Counted from the first letter of the stretch, positions 10,566 through 23,155 are shown. The stretch is 64,000 nucleotides of DNA from Leguminivora glycinivorella (GCF_023078275.1 NC_062991.1:2914001-2978000); one strand, 5' to 3'. A program made the numbers and translations. The notes: generated by a model from the sequence alone, not told the origin.

Positions 10566-13192
10566 CACCGGTCAAATCTTACATGAAAATCGGCTAAAAA
10601 AACAAAGTGTGATGTAAAGCTGGATTTTTGGTATGTTATTTGGAGTCCTTGGGGGAATGTAAGACTATGTTTTGCAAGCAAAAAAAAAGTGTGCTAACTT
10701 CGTAATTTAAAAAAAAAAGTAAAAAAATCGGACTTTTTTTGGTTTTTATTTTTTTATTAAAAAACTATGCGTTTTTGGTCAAAAGTTGCTTTATAATGTT
10801 GAAAGCGCATTAAATTTCAAACAGTTTGACATCTTTTTTATCAATGTCCGTCAAATAGTTTTCGAGATATGAAGCGTCAAAAAAGGTTAATTTTTGACGC
10901 ATTTATAAAATGTAGCGTTTTGCCAATATTTTTGGACAAATATCTGAAAAATACTTCATGATATGATATATATTGCAATACAACATTGTATAAATTTATT
11001 TTGCTTTAGTTTTAGTGCAAGTAAAAGTCAGTAAGAAGAATAGTTACTTTGGTAAACAAAAAAAAAATCTATAAATAGAGAAGCCAAGAGTCTGGTAGAT
11101 TGGTTAAGGTATTAGTTTACGCTAAAAGTTTTAGGTTGAAAGTGTTATCTATTCGATCTTACTTTCTTTGATATCCGTTTATCTGATAAAATTGTCTAAG
11201 CTAACTTTGCATCGATTTGACTATTACTAATGAAGAAATAAAATACAGTAAAATTTTGAAGTTTAGTAAATTAATTTAATTTATTTATTATATCAGACAA
11301 CAAAGGGCCCATAATGGTTAGTACTTAATAAGTATGTAATATAAGTATCCAATAATGTATAAGTACTACTTATACATTATTGGATATTTTAAAAACTACC
11401 TGTTAGTATAACATAAACAAAAAGTCGACACAATAATACAACAATAAAACACTCACCTAGTGGCCTAAATTAGAAAAATAAAACAGAATTAGTTACATTT
11501 TACTTTTTCCTTTTTGAGGGTCCTGGTTCTGCATCTTGATGGCACAACTCCTGTAGTGATAGAAAGTCCACTTGAGTTGTATTTGACCACCGATTGCTGT
11601 GGAATAAACTACGGGAACGGAAAGCGCCCACGCCAATTATTAAGATACTGGAGAAGTGGTATTCCCAGCAGAAGAACGTAGTAAGATGGAAGTCAACTCT
11701 GTCCACAGCCAGCGGGCTAAACTGTGGCGTGAGACAAGGAGGCAGTATGTCTCCGGCTCTCTTCAGCGTGTACATGGATGGGCTGTCGCAGGCTTTGACC
11801 AGTACCGAGGTTGGCTGCTCCATCAATGGGCAAATGATAAATCACATCGCATATGCAGACGATAATATATGGTCCTACTAGCACCATCTGTGGGAGCTAT
11901 GCGTAAGATACTTGCAGAATGCCAGAGATACGCAAGCCAGCATAACATGAGATACAATCCGGACAAGTCTGAATTTATGCTCATGGAGGCAGCACATATG
12001 CCCACACATGTACCACCTCTTTTGCTTGATGGAGTTCAATTGCGGAGAGTACACGAAGTCAGATATCTTGGTCACATCTTGTCCAGTTTAAAAGACCAGG
12101 AGGACATAGAAAGGCAGAGGCGAGCCACCGCAGTAAAGGCAAACCTGTTGGCTAGAAGATTCGCCAAATGTAGTGACAACGCAAAACTAGTGACAGCGCA
12201 AAAAGACAGCTGTTCCTCAGTGTATACTGTCGAGTTATGGTTCGACTACACCTGCGCGGCGGTGAGAGACCTGCGCGTGCAATACAACACATACTATGTA
12301 GTCTATGTACTGATATTTCGTTAAACGGAGAATACTATGATTCGGGCACGTCCACGACAAACGACAACGCTCGTGAGATTGCATCGATGTTATTGACCCT
12401 CAGTGATATGCTTTAAAAACCAGTCCGTACAAGAACAATTTCGGAACAATCTGATTCAATTAATGAGGGTTTTCTACTCGTAAATATTTTTTTCCGCCAA
12501 GCGTCGATCCTGAGGTCTTTTTGACCGTAAACTTAACTAACTAAATAAATGTTGATTTGATATACGCAAATATGTGACTGAGTAATACTTGAACAGCCCC
12601 CAAATAATCATAATTCATTCTCCGCTACACCTCCTGTAAATATATGTAAACTATCCCATTTGGCCATTACCATCCACCGATTATTTCTGATCCAGTTATA
12701 CTAGACTTACGATATAATCCTATTTTTTTAAATAACTGGCACACTTTTGGTCTTAAATGAAAGCTAGTGAAATTTTCTACATTTTTATTTTACAATTTAT
12801 GTAATAGCCTGAGTTGTTTTGCTGATATCTGTCTCAAAATATTAGCAAAATGAATATTTTCATAGAAAGGGGAAAAATGTTCTTTTTTTGACGCTTCATA
12901 TCTCAAAAAATATTTGACGGACATTGATACAAAAGATGTCAAACTGTTTGGAATTTAATGCGCTTTCAACATTACAAAGCAACTTTTGACCAAAAATGCA
13001 TAGTTTTTTAATAAAACGGCAAATACCAAAAAAAGTCTGATTTTTTTACTTTTTTTTTTAAATTACGAAGTTAGCACACCATTTTTTTGCTTGCAAAATA
13101 TAGTCCTACATTCCCCCAAGGACCCCAAATAACATACCAAAAATGCAGCTTTACATCACACTTTGTTTTTTTATTTCTCTTTTTGACCAGTG
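10566..13192. mobile_element. Tc1/mariner-like element with about 330-bp inverted repeats
   Basis: The outer ends are CACCGGTCAAA (left) and complement CACTGGTCAAA (right), each flanked by TA. Arms at about 10566-10905 and 12885-13192 are inverted copies ('aaacaaagtgtgatgtaaag', 'gttttgcaagc', 'gtgctaacttcgtaattt', 'gacggacattgat'). TA duplications and a CACTGGTCAAA end fit the mariner superfamily. The interior has no transposase; instead it contains a LINE RT relic at 11582-12230. Confidence 0.7.
11582..12230 (+). pseudogene. Non-LTR retrotransposon reverse transcriptase, broken
   Basis: Two overlapping frames together give an RT core. The first (from 11585 to 11881) has WNKLRERKAPTP, GVRQGGSMSPALFSVYMDGL and AYADD. 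The second (from 11869) continues VLLAPSVGAMRKILAECQRY and VRYLGHILSS. YADD is the catalytic box, and GVRQGG-SP-LF the preceding RT motif. A frameshift at about 11865-11870 separates them and there is no endonuclease domain. It resembles CR1-like/RTE-like RTs; the clade cannot be fixed by eye. It is an insertion within the long-inverted-repeat element. Confidence 0.88.
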
Positions 13193-13829
13193 TATAGTTT
13201 AAAAATAAAAATGAATGATAAATGATACGTAATAAGTAAATGCTGCGTGATAAATTAAATTAATATCGTAAAATACTCACTAACAAAGATCCGCAAAAAT
13301 GTAACATGTGTTAGATTATGTTTCAAGTTAGCGAAATATTGTTTTTAAGTACTAGATTTTTTTCAATATTATTACAGGATTTTATTTGAAATTTCATTAG
13401 GTCATGCGAGTTTACGTTTTGTGGACGCTGTCATGTGTCAAAAAGAGGAACTTACGGCTCCGGGACAATAGAAGCATGTATATTAATTACCGGGCATCCT
13501 TTATTCCAGCCGAGATTTGATTAGGTACATGAATTTGTTCATGTGTGTGTGTCTTGGTACATATTACGAACATTTCAAACATAATTTCGTAAACTTAACC
13601 AGCAAAGAGCAAACTAAGTATTATGATTAATGATTATATCAATTTGTGACATAAGTTAGTTTAGAAACTCGTAGATGGGATGATATTACATTATTTACGG
13701 AGAATAAGGTTAGCCTTCGGTTCATTGGAAGCTCTCAAACTATTATCCACGTACTAATGTTGCTGAAAATTTTATGAGTTGCTTTAGAGCTAGATTTTAT
13801 ATACTTTTACAGAGGTAATAACTAGAATT

Positions 13830-13950
13830 TATACCTCATGGTAACAAACAAGCATACAGTCTGCCTGATGGCAAGCAGTCACCGTTTCCTAGAACACTTG
13901 CTACATACCAGAGGTGTTCCTTGCGCGTTGCCGGCCCTTTAAAAATCTGT
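13830..13950 (-). repeat. Repeat B fragment
   Basis: It carries 'acagtctgcctgatggcaag', 'cagtcaccgtttcctag' and 'gcgcgttgccggccctttaa', a diverged version of the family B start. Confidence 0.5.
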
Positions 13951-14120
13951 GCACTCCATGTTTAAAGAGCTCCATACTTCATATGGCCAAAAGACGAATC
14001 GTGTATTTTGATTAATATAACAATCATTAAACTTTACTTTATGAAGGATTATCTGAAATCAAGTTCTCTAAAGTTTATGTACGTTATCAATAATATTGCC
14101 TAAAATAGATATTAACTCGT

Positions 14121-14180
14121 CGCCAACTTTTGGTCCCGCGTTGGGCGCCAACTTTTGGTCCCGCGTTGGGCGCCAACTTT
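14121..14180 (+). repeat. Short tandem repeat, 25-bp unit
   Basis: The unit 'gccaacttttggtcccgcgt' + 'tgggc' occurs twice exactly, plus a third partial unit. Confidence 0.85.
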
Positions 14181-14389
14181 TAAAGACAAACAAAACAACT
14201 CTTTTTAGAGAGCTTACGAAACTAAGGGGTGTGTTTATTTATTATAGTGCACTCTTAATTAATAACGTTATAATAATAAAATAATAATTCATTCAGTAAT
14301 TAAAGTAATAAAAATAAAGAGTTATAAATTCAATAAAGTAATTACTTAATTGAAGTTTGTATTATACATATCAGCATTTACAATATAAT

Positions 14390-14510
14390 AGGTTAACTGT
14401 AAGAAATCCCTCAATGGGATAAGTTCGCCTTTGTACTGTTCTTTACTGTAATTGCTGTATTTTTTGTTATTAATTGTACAATAAAGAGTTTACTACTACT
14501 ACTACAATCT
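14390..14510 (+). repeat. LINE 3' end with CTA tail
   Basis: 'caataaagagtttactact' ends in a (CTA)n tail, resembling a non-LTR 3' terminus. No ORF is retained. Confidence 0.45.
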
Positions 14511-15129
14511 TAAAGACCTACTCCTCCAATAAATGAACATACATACATATTACACAAATACCTTTTAAGCATTTTGTATCTTTATTATTTATTATGTGTT
14601 ATGTAATATTTTGGTTATATATGGCCAATTTTAGAATAAATTAAAAATCAGATTCGCGGGAATCTGAAATGTTAAATCAAATAAATTGTACGTAACTTAT
14701 CGCTGCCACGTTCAATGGTTCCACCTCGCAAGGGTCTGAATAAATTCAAACACATACATTTTGTACACAATAGGGCACAAGTCAGAAAGGGCCCTTCCTT
14801 CACACGACAGACCGCAATGCTGTACTGAATATCTAATGAAGGCGTCAATTATTTTACTACCTTTCAACTTACTTGTCACTTTAGCAGTTAATAAATTAAA
14901 ATATAGTACTTCCATTTATATTGTAGAATTAGGACCTAAGATCACTAGAATGAATCGCTAAAAAACCCGATTCTTATGTAACATAATTGTTATGTTTTGA
15001 TATTATCTTTATAGCAACGTGGTGGGTTTTGTCTTTTTACTCGTAATAACAACTTGAAGATCACTTACACTGATTGGGGAATGCAAAACGTAGTAAAAAG
15101 TTAGCCTTATACTTTTGTAGAAAGTTAAA

Positions 15130-15310
15130 AATGTCTAAAAGCGAAGCTTCGCATAGGACTGAAGACTCGAAACGTCCAGGAAGTCTGTGCTCAAACAAAA
15201 TACAAAAATACAAGTGTATAAAAGTGAAGTTCGAAGACTGAGCTCCGCGTAGGTCCGAAGGCTCATAGTGTCCAGAAAGTCAATGCTCAAACTCAGATCA
15301 AAAGTTTTTT
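15130..15310 (+). repeat. Diverged tandem duplication of about 107 bp
   Basis: Two successive blocks share 'aagcgaag/aagtgaag', 'cgcataggactgaag/cgcgtaggtccgaag', 'gtccaggaagtct/gtccagaaagtca' and 'tgctcaaac'. The origin is unknown. Confidence 0.5.
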
Positions 15311-16258
15311 TTTATTATAAACTGGCCATTGATTGACCTCAGTCGGACCTGATGGAAGGACGACAAGGCCGAAGTTATAGCTCACTGGTTCAGTAATAGC
15401 CTGAAGTGATGCGCGCCAAATCGCCAAAACTAAATATAGTAACCGGTTTAAAACCATAATTTCATATATCTAAGTCGAGCTCCAGATATTTAACATCTAT
15501 TTTAAATCACCTATTTGAATAAGTAGGTACTTAGTTACATTTGCTATTGTTAGGAATAGGAACGCCGTCGAAATTATTAGCCACATTTCCCACATTGCCC
15601 ACATTCACTTTAAAGAACCAGCGATAAGAGCTTTCTCTCATTTTAAATCCCTCGTACCGTCTTTACATTACAATATTTCTATTCTGAATAAAATTGTCAC
15701 GGAAAAATCAAATTTACCGCGCACAGTCCGGCATACATAAAAAACTGCAGCATTGTTGAAAAAAGAGTTTTTGTGTCCGACTTTTCATTTTCCGTTTTCC
15801 AGGTAGCTTTCGTCAAAAGAATCAGTTAAAATGTACAAAGGTAACATATAAAACCTTAAAAAAAGGGCTTAAGGGGCATGAATAGTTCAAGAACAAAAGA
15901 GCGTAAACGACGAGATGTTCCTGTCGCTTACGTCATTTGAATCTGGAGTTATCTTGTTCCTTACGCTCTTTTCCTACTGTAGTTGATATGTCGCGCTGTA
16001 GTTTAGTGAAAATTGGCGCTTACGTCATATTGCCTAGAATTTATATAGAACTATCGTTAAAAATGTCGCAAGGGACATTTTTTTGTTATTTGTACGGAAC
16101 GGAATATAGATATGGTTTTTTGCAAGTACGCCTTTTCATTTAAAGCTTTGCATTGTTTTTTTTGTTCCTTAGAATTAATGACAACAGGTATTTGGGATTC
16201 GTAAAAAAAATTTAGGACAATGTACATTTTTTTATTAAGCAAATACGTCTGTACATTA

Positions 16259-16390
16259 GTCCGTTTTCACATTATCCGGTCCGATATCGGATGTAGGAAG
16301 GATTTCAATTGAAAAAATCAAGATGGCGCCTGTAATGTATGAGAAATCGGTCCTATATCCGATATCGGATCGGATAATGTGAAAACGCAC
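16259..16390. repeat. Foldback MITE with 'cgttttcacattatccggtc' ends
   Basis: The ends are complementary ('ccgttttcacattatccggt' against 'ggataatgtgaaaacg'), with 'ccgatatcgg' palindromes inside. A second copy at 36732-37395 is split by later insertions. Confidence 0.8.
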
Positions 16391-16814
16391 TTAAACTGTA
16401 AGTTACTATAGATTTTATATTGAAAGGGTTCATCTCTTAATCAAAGTTAAAACATGAATTCTTTATAATACTGGCCCAATCGCTCTTAAACAACTAAGCT
16501 ACCTACCGAAGCTTCTAGAGGGTCGCATAGTTGGTTCTAGTCAGATACGTCAAATATTTACATTATTCCTTTAATATCAAAATGCACGGACTTTTTATTC
16601 GACCCAGCATCATGTAAAAAAATACGTAAGTAGTAAGTAACTAATTATTTTTTTGTTATTTCACTTTTCTTAACAAATTGCCAATTATAATTATTAATTA
16701 GTACGTTCGAACTTGTCTTTCCTATTTACCTTTTATATCTTGTACAAGAATTTTCTTCAAAAAGTTTTAATATTCTTGATACTGGTCAAGTGCTTTCGAA
16801 ACTTATTCTGACAT

Positions 16815-17085
16815 GAGAGTGATATTTGAGCATTTCTTGTTTTTTTTATTTTGATTTTTTTAGGGAATTTTTGGTCAATTGTACTCAGAATCACGAGTAC
16901 TTTCAATCTCACTGGGAGACAAAAAATGTCCCAGAATTTTCATACATTTTTGTTACTTTCCTCTTTTGTTACCCCATACAACATGTACTGAAAATGGTAA
17001 CAAAATAAGAAAAAATCGTCTGGGACAATTTTTTTAACCACTAGGATTGAAAAAGCTAGTGATTCTGAGTAGAAATAGCATACAT
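16815..17085. repeat. MITE family D copy
   Basis: It shares 'actcagaatcacgagtactt', 'tctcactgggagac', 'ttgttactttcctcttttgt' and 'ctagtgattctgagtagaaa' with an inverted copy at 51490-51790 and a shorter one at 58105-58290. Confidence 0.65.
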
Positions 17086-17341
17086 TTTTTCAAAAATATC
17101 ACATTTCATACAAGTGGTGAAAAAAAGAAACTCATTTAATTATCAACGTGAAGTTATGCCGGTAGCATGAGTTTTATCTGTCAAAAATCTGGCAGGTCAC
17201 GCCGCTTGTCAATCAGCCTCCATCAAACTCGTTGTCGAAACAGCAACGTGTAAATCGTCTGCAATAGACGCAAAGGCCTATGATTATGATGATGAAGTTA
17301 TCAATATGAGCGAAAACACGTTAAAAATAAATAAATAAATA

Positions 17342-17457
17342 ACGAAACGCCTCGAAAGGTAGTCTGGCTCTGTCGCGCCAATACGCAAGAGCGATAGAGA
17401 TAGATAGCGAAGAGATATTATTGTGAGCGTTTCGTGAGCGTTTGATTCGGCTACGCA
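17342..17457 (-). repeat. MITE family CAGGG, partial
   Basis: It shares 'tctggctctgtcgcgccaat', 'acgcaagagcgatagagat' and 'ttcggctacg' with 20316-20486 and 54520-54668. Confidence 0.6.
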
Positions 17458-17954
17458 CAGTGTTCTTTCGACTTGGTCTTCGAATGTCTACTTTGTGTAC
17501 CTTAATTAGATAAAAGTTTTCGTCGGTAATAATGAGGCGATTTCTCCGAAATCATTAATATACTTGTAGATAAAATAAAAAGAAGAAAATAAGTTCTTGA
17601 AAATATAGACAAAGGTCATACAAGTATTATGTTCAGTCTTTCATATAATTCACTCCTCAAATCCTTTCCAATGTAAATTTTTAATAAAAACTTTTTTGTA
17701 TTTTTTTTTCTCTTGAATAAACGTTTGGTTTGATCCCAATTTAGAAGAATTATGAACTAGAGATTTAAAAAAAATTTAAAATTTAATAGCAAATAATAAA
17801 TTAAAGTGCCTAAAACATGTGTTTTGAAGTTTTATATAAGCTACTTAAAGTGTTAAATAATAAAAAGCAGCGGAGTGTAGATAAAATTTGTTATGAAATT
17901 GGTAACTTAAATTGTTTTATTTTATTCAGTATATGAACTACTTATGACTTACTC

Positions 17955-18395
17955 ATGTATGGATCAGAGTGTTGGGCCCTAAAGGTGACGGATGAAAAGA
18001 GATTGCACGTAGCAGAGATGAGAATATTAAGATGGATGTGTGGCGTGACAAGAATGGATAAAATAAAGAATGAGTATATCAGAGGAAGCCGGAAAGTAGC
18101 ACCGATTGTTGAAAAAGTAAGAGCGAATCGACTAGCATGGTATGGACATGTAATGCGGAGGGATGAAAGGCATGTGACGAGAAAGGTATTACGAATGAAT
18201 GTGAAAGGTGGTGGAAGTAACGGGAGGGGAAAACCGAAGAAGAAGTGGTTGGACTGTGTGAGACATGATATGGAACTAAAACAAGTTAATGATGAGATGA
18301 CGAGTGACAGAGATGTATGGAAGAGAAAGACATGCTGCGCCGACCCCAAGTGACTGGGATAAGGGCAAGAGAATGATGAATGATGATGATCAACT
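17955..18395 (+). pseudogene. RTE-like LINE ORF2 C-terminus and 3' end
   Basis: An open frame of 132 codons encodes MYGSECWALKVTDEKRLHVA, LRWMCGVTRMDKIKNEYIRG and NRLAWYGHVMRRDER, ending with a GRGKPKKKWLDCV segment. This is the C-terminal region that follows RT in RTE-type and related non-LTR elements. After the stop come 'ctgggataagggcaagagaa' and an ATG/ATGATG tail, the usual RTE 3' terminus. The RT and endonuclease are missing (5' truncation). Confidence 0.85.
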
Positions 18396-18489
18396 ACTTA
18401 TGAATGGAGCAAGGAACCATATTTGTACATTCAAGTATCATGAATATTATTCTCAGATTATTAATTTCTTTTTTAACCTTTAAAGCGGG

Positions 18490-18606
18490 TGATAGAAGTA
18501 CGAGCAAGACTTAGTCGAACGTCAGCAAGTACGCGTACTTATGGCTCGACGACTTTTTTCGATTGTAAGTCGCCGTACGCGTACTTGCTTTGCTCGTACG
18601 TCATTA
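18490..18606. repeat. Imperfect palindrome with 'cgtacgcgtacttgc' arms
   Basis: 'cagcaagtacgcgtact' and 'gtacgcgtacttgct' face each other across about 45 bp, bounded by 'gtacgagc'/'gctcgtac'. It is probably a small foldback element. Confidence 0.6.
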
Positions 18607-18899
18607 ACTTTAGAGGTTTAGACTTTGTTTATCTGTAGACCCTAACCTTCCTCCTAAAATTCAATCTAGATCCTACCCAGCAGAACAATAAGTTTTAGAC
18701 ATCTAAATCCACCCATAAAATATGTCCCGCAAAATGCATTGGCGTTCTGCGGGCAATATAAATCGTGGAGATGACATTTTTATCAACCTCCGTACAGTCT
18801 CGGCTGCAGCGACTTAGGGCTGCCACGTAACAATAGTGCATTTCCATTAAAACTTTAAAATACGTGATATATTACCCCTAGATCAACCCCTTCCCTCCT

Positions 18900-19185
18900 C
18901 GGAGAAATATGGCGTGTGTGTGATTTGTATGATAGCCTAGAAACTTGTCACTGCAGTACCACGATTTCGTTTTCTTTCAACCCCTTAATTTCTGTGTCCT
19001 CCTCTATAACTCCACTGTAAGATAAAGGGTCAGTTGTGAAGCGATGGGCTAGCCAATTGTCACTGCAATATCACGATTTCATTTTCTTTTGACCCTCTAA
19101 TTGCTAAGATAGGAACGAAAACTTGTGCAGTTTCGTGTGCCTAATATCTTTTTTTTTGGGAATACAGGCATACGTCCTGAGCGCA
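18900..19185 (+). repeat. Two decayed repeat A pieces
   Basis: 'cttgtcactgcagtaccacg', 'tttcgttttctttcaacccc' and again 'attgtcactgcaatatcacg' are internal parts of family A, repeated about 110 bp apart. Confidence 0.45.
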
Positions 19186-19644
19186 TTGAAATATAACTAT
19201 TTGAATAATAAATCTTATCTTTCTAGTGAATATCCTTTGTGGCAACCTTGAAAACTGCAAGCCGTTGACATCCCCGGGATTCTTGTGATAAAAAGCTTAA
19301 GTTTCTTAGCACAACTTAGTCACTTAACCTATTTAGACCGGGGAGCTATATTTCTAGCTTGTTTAAGTTTTTATTGGAGATAATTCAGAAACAAACTTTG
19401 TTTAGCCTTTATTTCTTAGGGGAATACTTCTTTGTCACCATGGTAACGGTTGCTATGGTAACTTGATAAAGTAATCTTTTGAAGAATGACGGAAAGAAAT
19501 CGAATGACGGAGATCGGATCTAGTGCGTAAATTAACATATAAATAGTTCTACGGCTCCTACGGACGATATTTTTACAAGTTCGGATCACATTCTGCTAAC
19601 TCGCTCACAGTCAAAGCCAAAATATGCTTTAATCAAATACTGCC

Positions 19645-19690
19645 CCCACATAACGTGGGATAAGGGTAGGAGGAAGAAGAAGAAATAGGC
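19645..19690 (+). repeat. RTE-type 3' tail remnant
   Basis: 'gtgggataagggtaggagga' followed by (AGA)n, like the LINE terminus at 18355. Confidence 0.4.
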
Positions 19691-19834
19691 TTACGATAAG
19701 CACTTTGAAACCATGCCACTAGAAAATCCGCCAAAGGTCTAAATATTTTTCAAAACAATCCCTCTCCCCCGTATCCCGAAATCGACTTCAAAATTCAACC
19801 ATTTACACGCGCCCACATCTGTACGTAATCGCTT

Positions 19835-20045
19835 TATGTAACCAGGTGCGGGTTCGATCCCCGGTCGAGCTGTGAACGACGGTTTCCCAGAATTCTCCGA
19901 TTTGTGGCGAGAATTGTACGGATTTGGAGTCTTGTTCGTTTCGGCGATTATTTAGGGCTGTTGAAATTCGAATTGGATTGGCGTTGGTTGAGCGAGTGGG
20001 AAATGTTTTTACAATTTGTCCATGTCCAAAACTTCTAATGATCAA
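19835..20045 (+). repeat. Possible tRNA-derived SINE fragment
   Basis: 'ggtgcgggttcgatccccgg' contains a B-box (GGTTCGATCC). The A-box region is degenerate. Confidence 0.35.
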
Positions 20046-20315
20046 GGGTAAGATTATTAAAAAAGATCTTTAAATTAAGCCTCATGGTAAAAATTTTGGA
20101 TAAGAAAAAAATATGATGTTATTGCTGGCCAGTCCGTTTTGGTACCACTACGCTGCTCTGTACAGGGTTAAACCATTTGCAGCAAGACGCGCCCAAAGTC
20201 AAGAGAATTGTCAATTTTCATCTTGAACTCATTAAATAATTGGCCTAATGGTGACAGAATGATCCATGAACTCTTTTTGACTTGGCGCTTGTCGCCTTGA
20301 TTCGTATAAAAAAAT

Positions 20316-20486
20316 CAGGGTACGTAGCCGAATGGCACAAACGCTCACGAAACGCTCACGAAACGAAACGCCCGTAGATATATATCTCTATCGCTCTTGC
20401 GTATTGGCGCGACAGAGCCAGACTACCTTTCGCGGCGTTTCGTTTTCGTTTCGCGTCGCAGAAATTCTATTCGGCTGCGGGGCCTG
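20316..20486 (+). repeat. MITE family CAGGG, complete
   Basis: Starts CAGGGTACGTAGCCGAATGG and ends TTCGGCTGCGGGGCCTG, which is complementary. The middle carries 'gcgtattggcgcgacagagc'. The sister copy is 54520-54668. Confidence 0.7.
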
Positions 20487-20901
20487 GTATGAAAAAGTTT
20501 AAAATATATCGGTACGTAGAAACATTGATTCGTATGGACACAATATATTCATGTGAACACATTATATATTATGCAATGTAATCACTTAGTTTGTGATCTT
20601 ATCAACCGAACCAATGAATATTGAATGATCAATATTTTGAAGTGCTTGATGATATTTTAATAGAACCACTCAATGAAATGTATTGGTTATTAAATGAAAA
20701 TGAAAATGTGTGATCTGAGACAAAAACAAAGACATTATGTTTGAGCCGGAACCCAAACATTAAATAAAACAGTTTTTAAAATATTACCAATTTTAATGGC
20801 TTTTCAATACAATGAATAGGTTCTAGTCTAGGACACGTATCGGAGAGAGATTTTGGTTAGAAAAAAAAAGGGACGCTAGTGCCGTGCACCTTGCTTTTAC
20901 C

Positions 20902-21077
20902 TATACTTCGTTTCTTTTAAGATTAGAATTATCTGTCAAACGGGTAAACAATACTATGTACATAAGTTCCAAGAAATCAGTGCTATCGGCCGAAATCGAA
21001 GAAGGAAGGTCTACGACCACTGCTTCTTTGTTTACCCGTTTGACAGATAATTCTAATCTTAAAAGAAACGAAGTATA
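20902..21077. repeat. Perfect 48-bp inverted repeat with 80-bp loop
   Basis: Left arm 20902-20949 starts TATACTTCGTTTCTTTTAAG; right arm 21030-21077 is its complement. The near-perfect arms suggest a young foldback element. Confidence 0.85.
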
Positions 21078-21087
21078 CTGCAGAGCA

Positions 21088-21170
21088 TCCATATTAATAT
21101 TATAAATGGGAAAGTGTGTCTGTTTGTTTGTCCGTCCGGCAAAACGGAGCGACGAATTGACGTGATTGAA
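21088..21170 (+). mobile_element. Helitron-like element (Lep1 type), 3' truncated
   Basis: Starts TCCATATTAATATTATAAAT and continues through 'tttgtttgtccgtccgg' and 'aaaacggagcgacgaattga', then is lost. Confidence 0.6.
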
Positions 21171-21387
21171 GGTATAGTGACGCGAAGGGGAAACTGTGGC
21201 GCTTCAGTCCTCATTCTTATTGGTCCGGCAGGTCGAGGCCGCCGCAGCTCATTGGATGAGCGGGGTGACCGGAGGTTGCCAGTCATGGCGTTAACTAGAA
21301 ATGGAATTTACTAGTAACAGTACTGTCATTTATTTATTGAAGTGTAAAATATCGTACATAGTTTGCGTGTAACATTAAAATTAAAAA

Positions 21388-21770
21388 AAAAACCCCGACC
21401 GCGACATAGTGGACTGATTTTACACCACAAGGAGTTGTTTAGTAGATTATTGTGACAAGATATGTGAAACCAATGGTTTAAAATATTGTAATACCTAAAA
21501 TGAATGTTAATACGCACTGTAACTAGTAGTAGTACATGGACATGTAATTTTAAATTATCAATAAATTATTATGAATTATGATTTTCATGAAACGTGGCTA
21601 AGAACACTCCCGACTAACTCGGCTTTCAAACAAAAAAACTAAATCTAAATCGGTTCATCCGTTCGGGAGCTACGATGCCACAGACAGACACTCACACAGA
21701 CAGACAGACAGACCGACAGACACGTCAAACTTATAACACCCCGTCGTTTTTGCGTCGGGGGTTAAAAATA
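21388..21770. repeat. Dispersed repeat with an internal insertion
   Basis: It matches 2136-2338 from 'aaaaccccgaccgcgacata' to 'aacaccccgtcgtttttgcg'. About 155 bp (21423-21578) interrupts it between two 'gattt' words. Confidence 0.6.
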
Positions 21771-22074
21771 CGAACGAAACGAAATAAAGATAATTTACAC
21801 TGAGTTCATCACCAGTGGTCACGGAAGCTATTAGCTATTAGTTTCAGCATAATGCCAACGAAGAAATTTGAAAAAGATTATAGCTAACCCACCCGAAATA
21901 TATGCTTTAGAAATTTCTTTTATGATATAGGCAGCAAACGAGCAGACGAATGTTCGGGGTAAAGAAGTAAACAAAAATTATTCACTTTGTGAAAGTTTGG
22001 TCCACACCGTTTCCCTGGTGTCAACATTTTAATCTCTGGTTCCCAAAATAACACAAGATTTAAACATTTTTTTA

Positions 22075-22655
22075 TTTTTATTTTTTTCTAGTCCTCCCCC
22101 TTCTTTAGTACTTGAACTATAAATCTTCCCCTTTTTTCCGTAGTCCGTTCCGTAGTCAACTAGGAACCCTTATAGTTTCGCCATGTCTGTCCGTCCGCGG
22201 GTAATCTGTGACCGTTGGCACTAGAAAGCTGAAATTTGGTACCAATATGTATATTAATCACGCCGACAAAGTGGTAAAAGAAAAAGTGGAAAAAAATGTT
22301 TTGTTAGGGTACCCCCCTACGTGTAAAGTGGGGACTGTTTTTTTTTTCATTCCAACCCCAACGTGTGATATATTGTTGGATAGGTATTTAAAAATGAATA
22401 GGGGTTTACTAACATTGTTTTTGGATAAAAGTAATATTTTCGGAAATAATCGCTCCTAAAGTAAAAAAAAAGTGTCCCCCCCCTCTAACTTTTGAACCGT
22501 ATGTTTAAAAAATATGAAAAAAATTACAAAAGTAGAACTTTATAAAGACTTTCTGGGAAAATTATTTTGATCTTGATAGGTTGGACACAGTTTTAAAAAA
22601 AAAATACGGGAAACTACACCGAGCGTAACCCGACACGGTCTTGGCCGGTTTTTTT
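22075..22655 (-). mobile_element. Dispersed 'ccggccaag ... ggaaccctaaaaa' element, reverse
   Basis: Complement of 'ggttccta..' at its left, 'cgccatgtctgtccgtccgc' inside, and 'cacggtcttggccggttttt' at the right. Same family as 38573-39441 and 40010-40258, which are in plus orientation. Confidence 0.6.
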
Positions 22656-22984
22656 AGTTCTTGAGAATACCATTAAATTTACACACCTGAGCGCTCATCT
22701 CGCTCGATGTGTGAGCTGTGCTATCAGAACCCTATATTTCCAATAGCCTTAGGAAAGGTTCTTGCCTTCGTGAAAGTAGTTTTATTGCCTCTAAAGGTTT
22801 TCCTGGGAATCTCAGAGTGTTTACTCGGCACTTATCTAACCTTTCTGAAAGTAGGCCAATTTAGGGGTTTAAAGATTGGGTGTTACGTAAGGACTGAGGA
22901 TGCTTATGTGGGTGGTGAAAATTTATGTGTCAGTTGTGATAACAAAATGAGGAATGCGCTCCCACCATCGGTGTACCCAGAAAA

Positions 22985-23155
22985 ATACGACCTAAGGCCT
23001 CATTTAGACGGCGTGCGAACTCGCATGCGATTTTAGTTACATTGCGGGCTGTTACAACAACGGGGGTAGGTACAAGTTTGCACAGCCATCAAATACCGCA
23101 ATGTAATAAAACTCGTATGCGAGTTCTCGTACCATCTAAATAGGCCCTTAGTCTC
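22985..23155. repeat. Foldback MITE 'taaggcctcatttagacggc'
   Basis: The ends 'taaggcctcatttagacggc' and 'accatctaaataggccctta' are complementary, and both sides carry 'actcgcatgcga' and 'gtaacattgcgg'-type blocks. It resembles a MITE. Confidence 0.65.

Noticed and set aside
22707..23036. 109-codon ORF on the plus strand
   Set aside because: It runs into a MITE end (22985-23155), has no family resemblance, and its upstream part overlaps no conserved motif.
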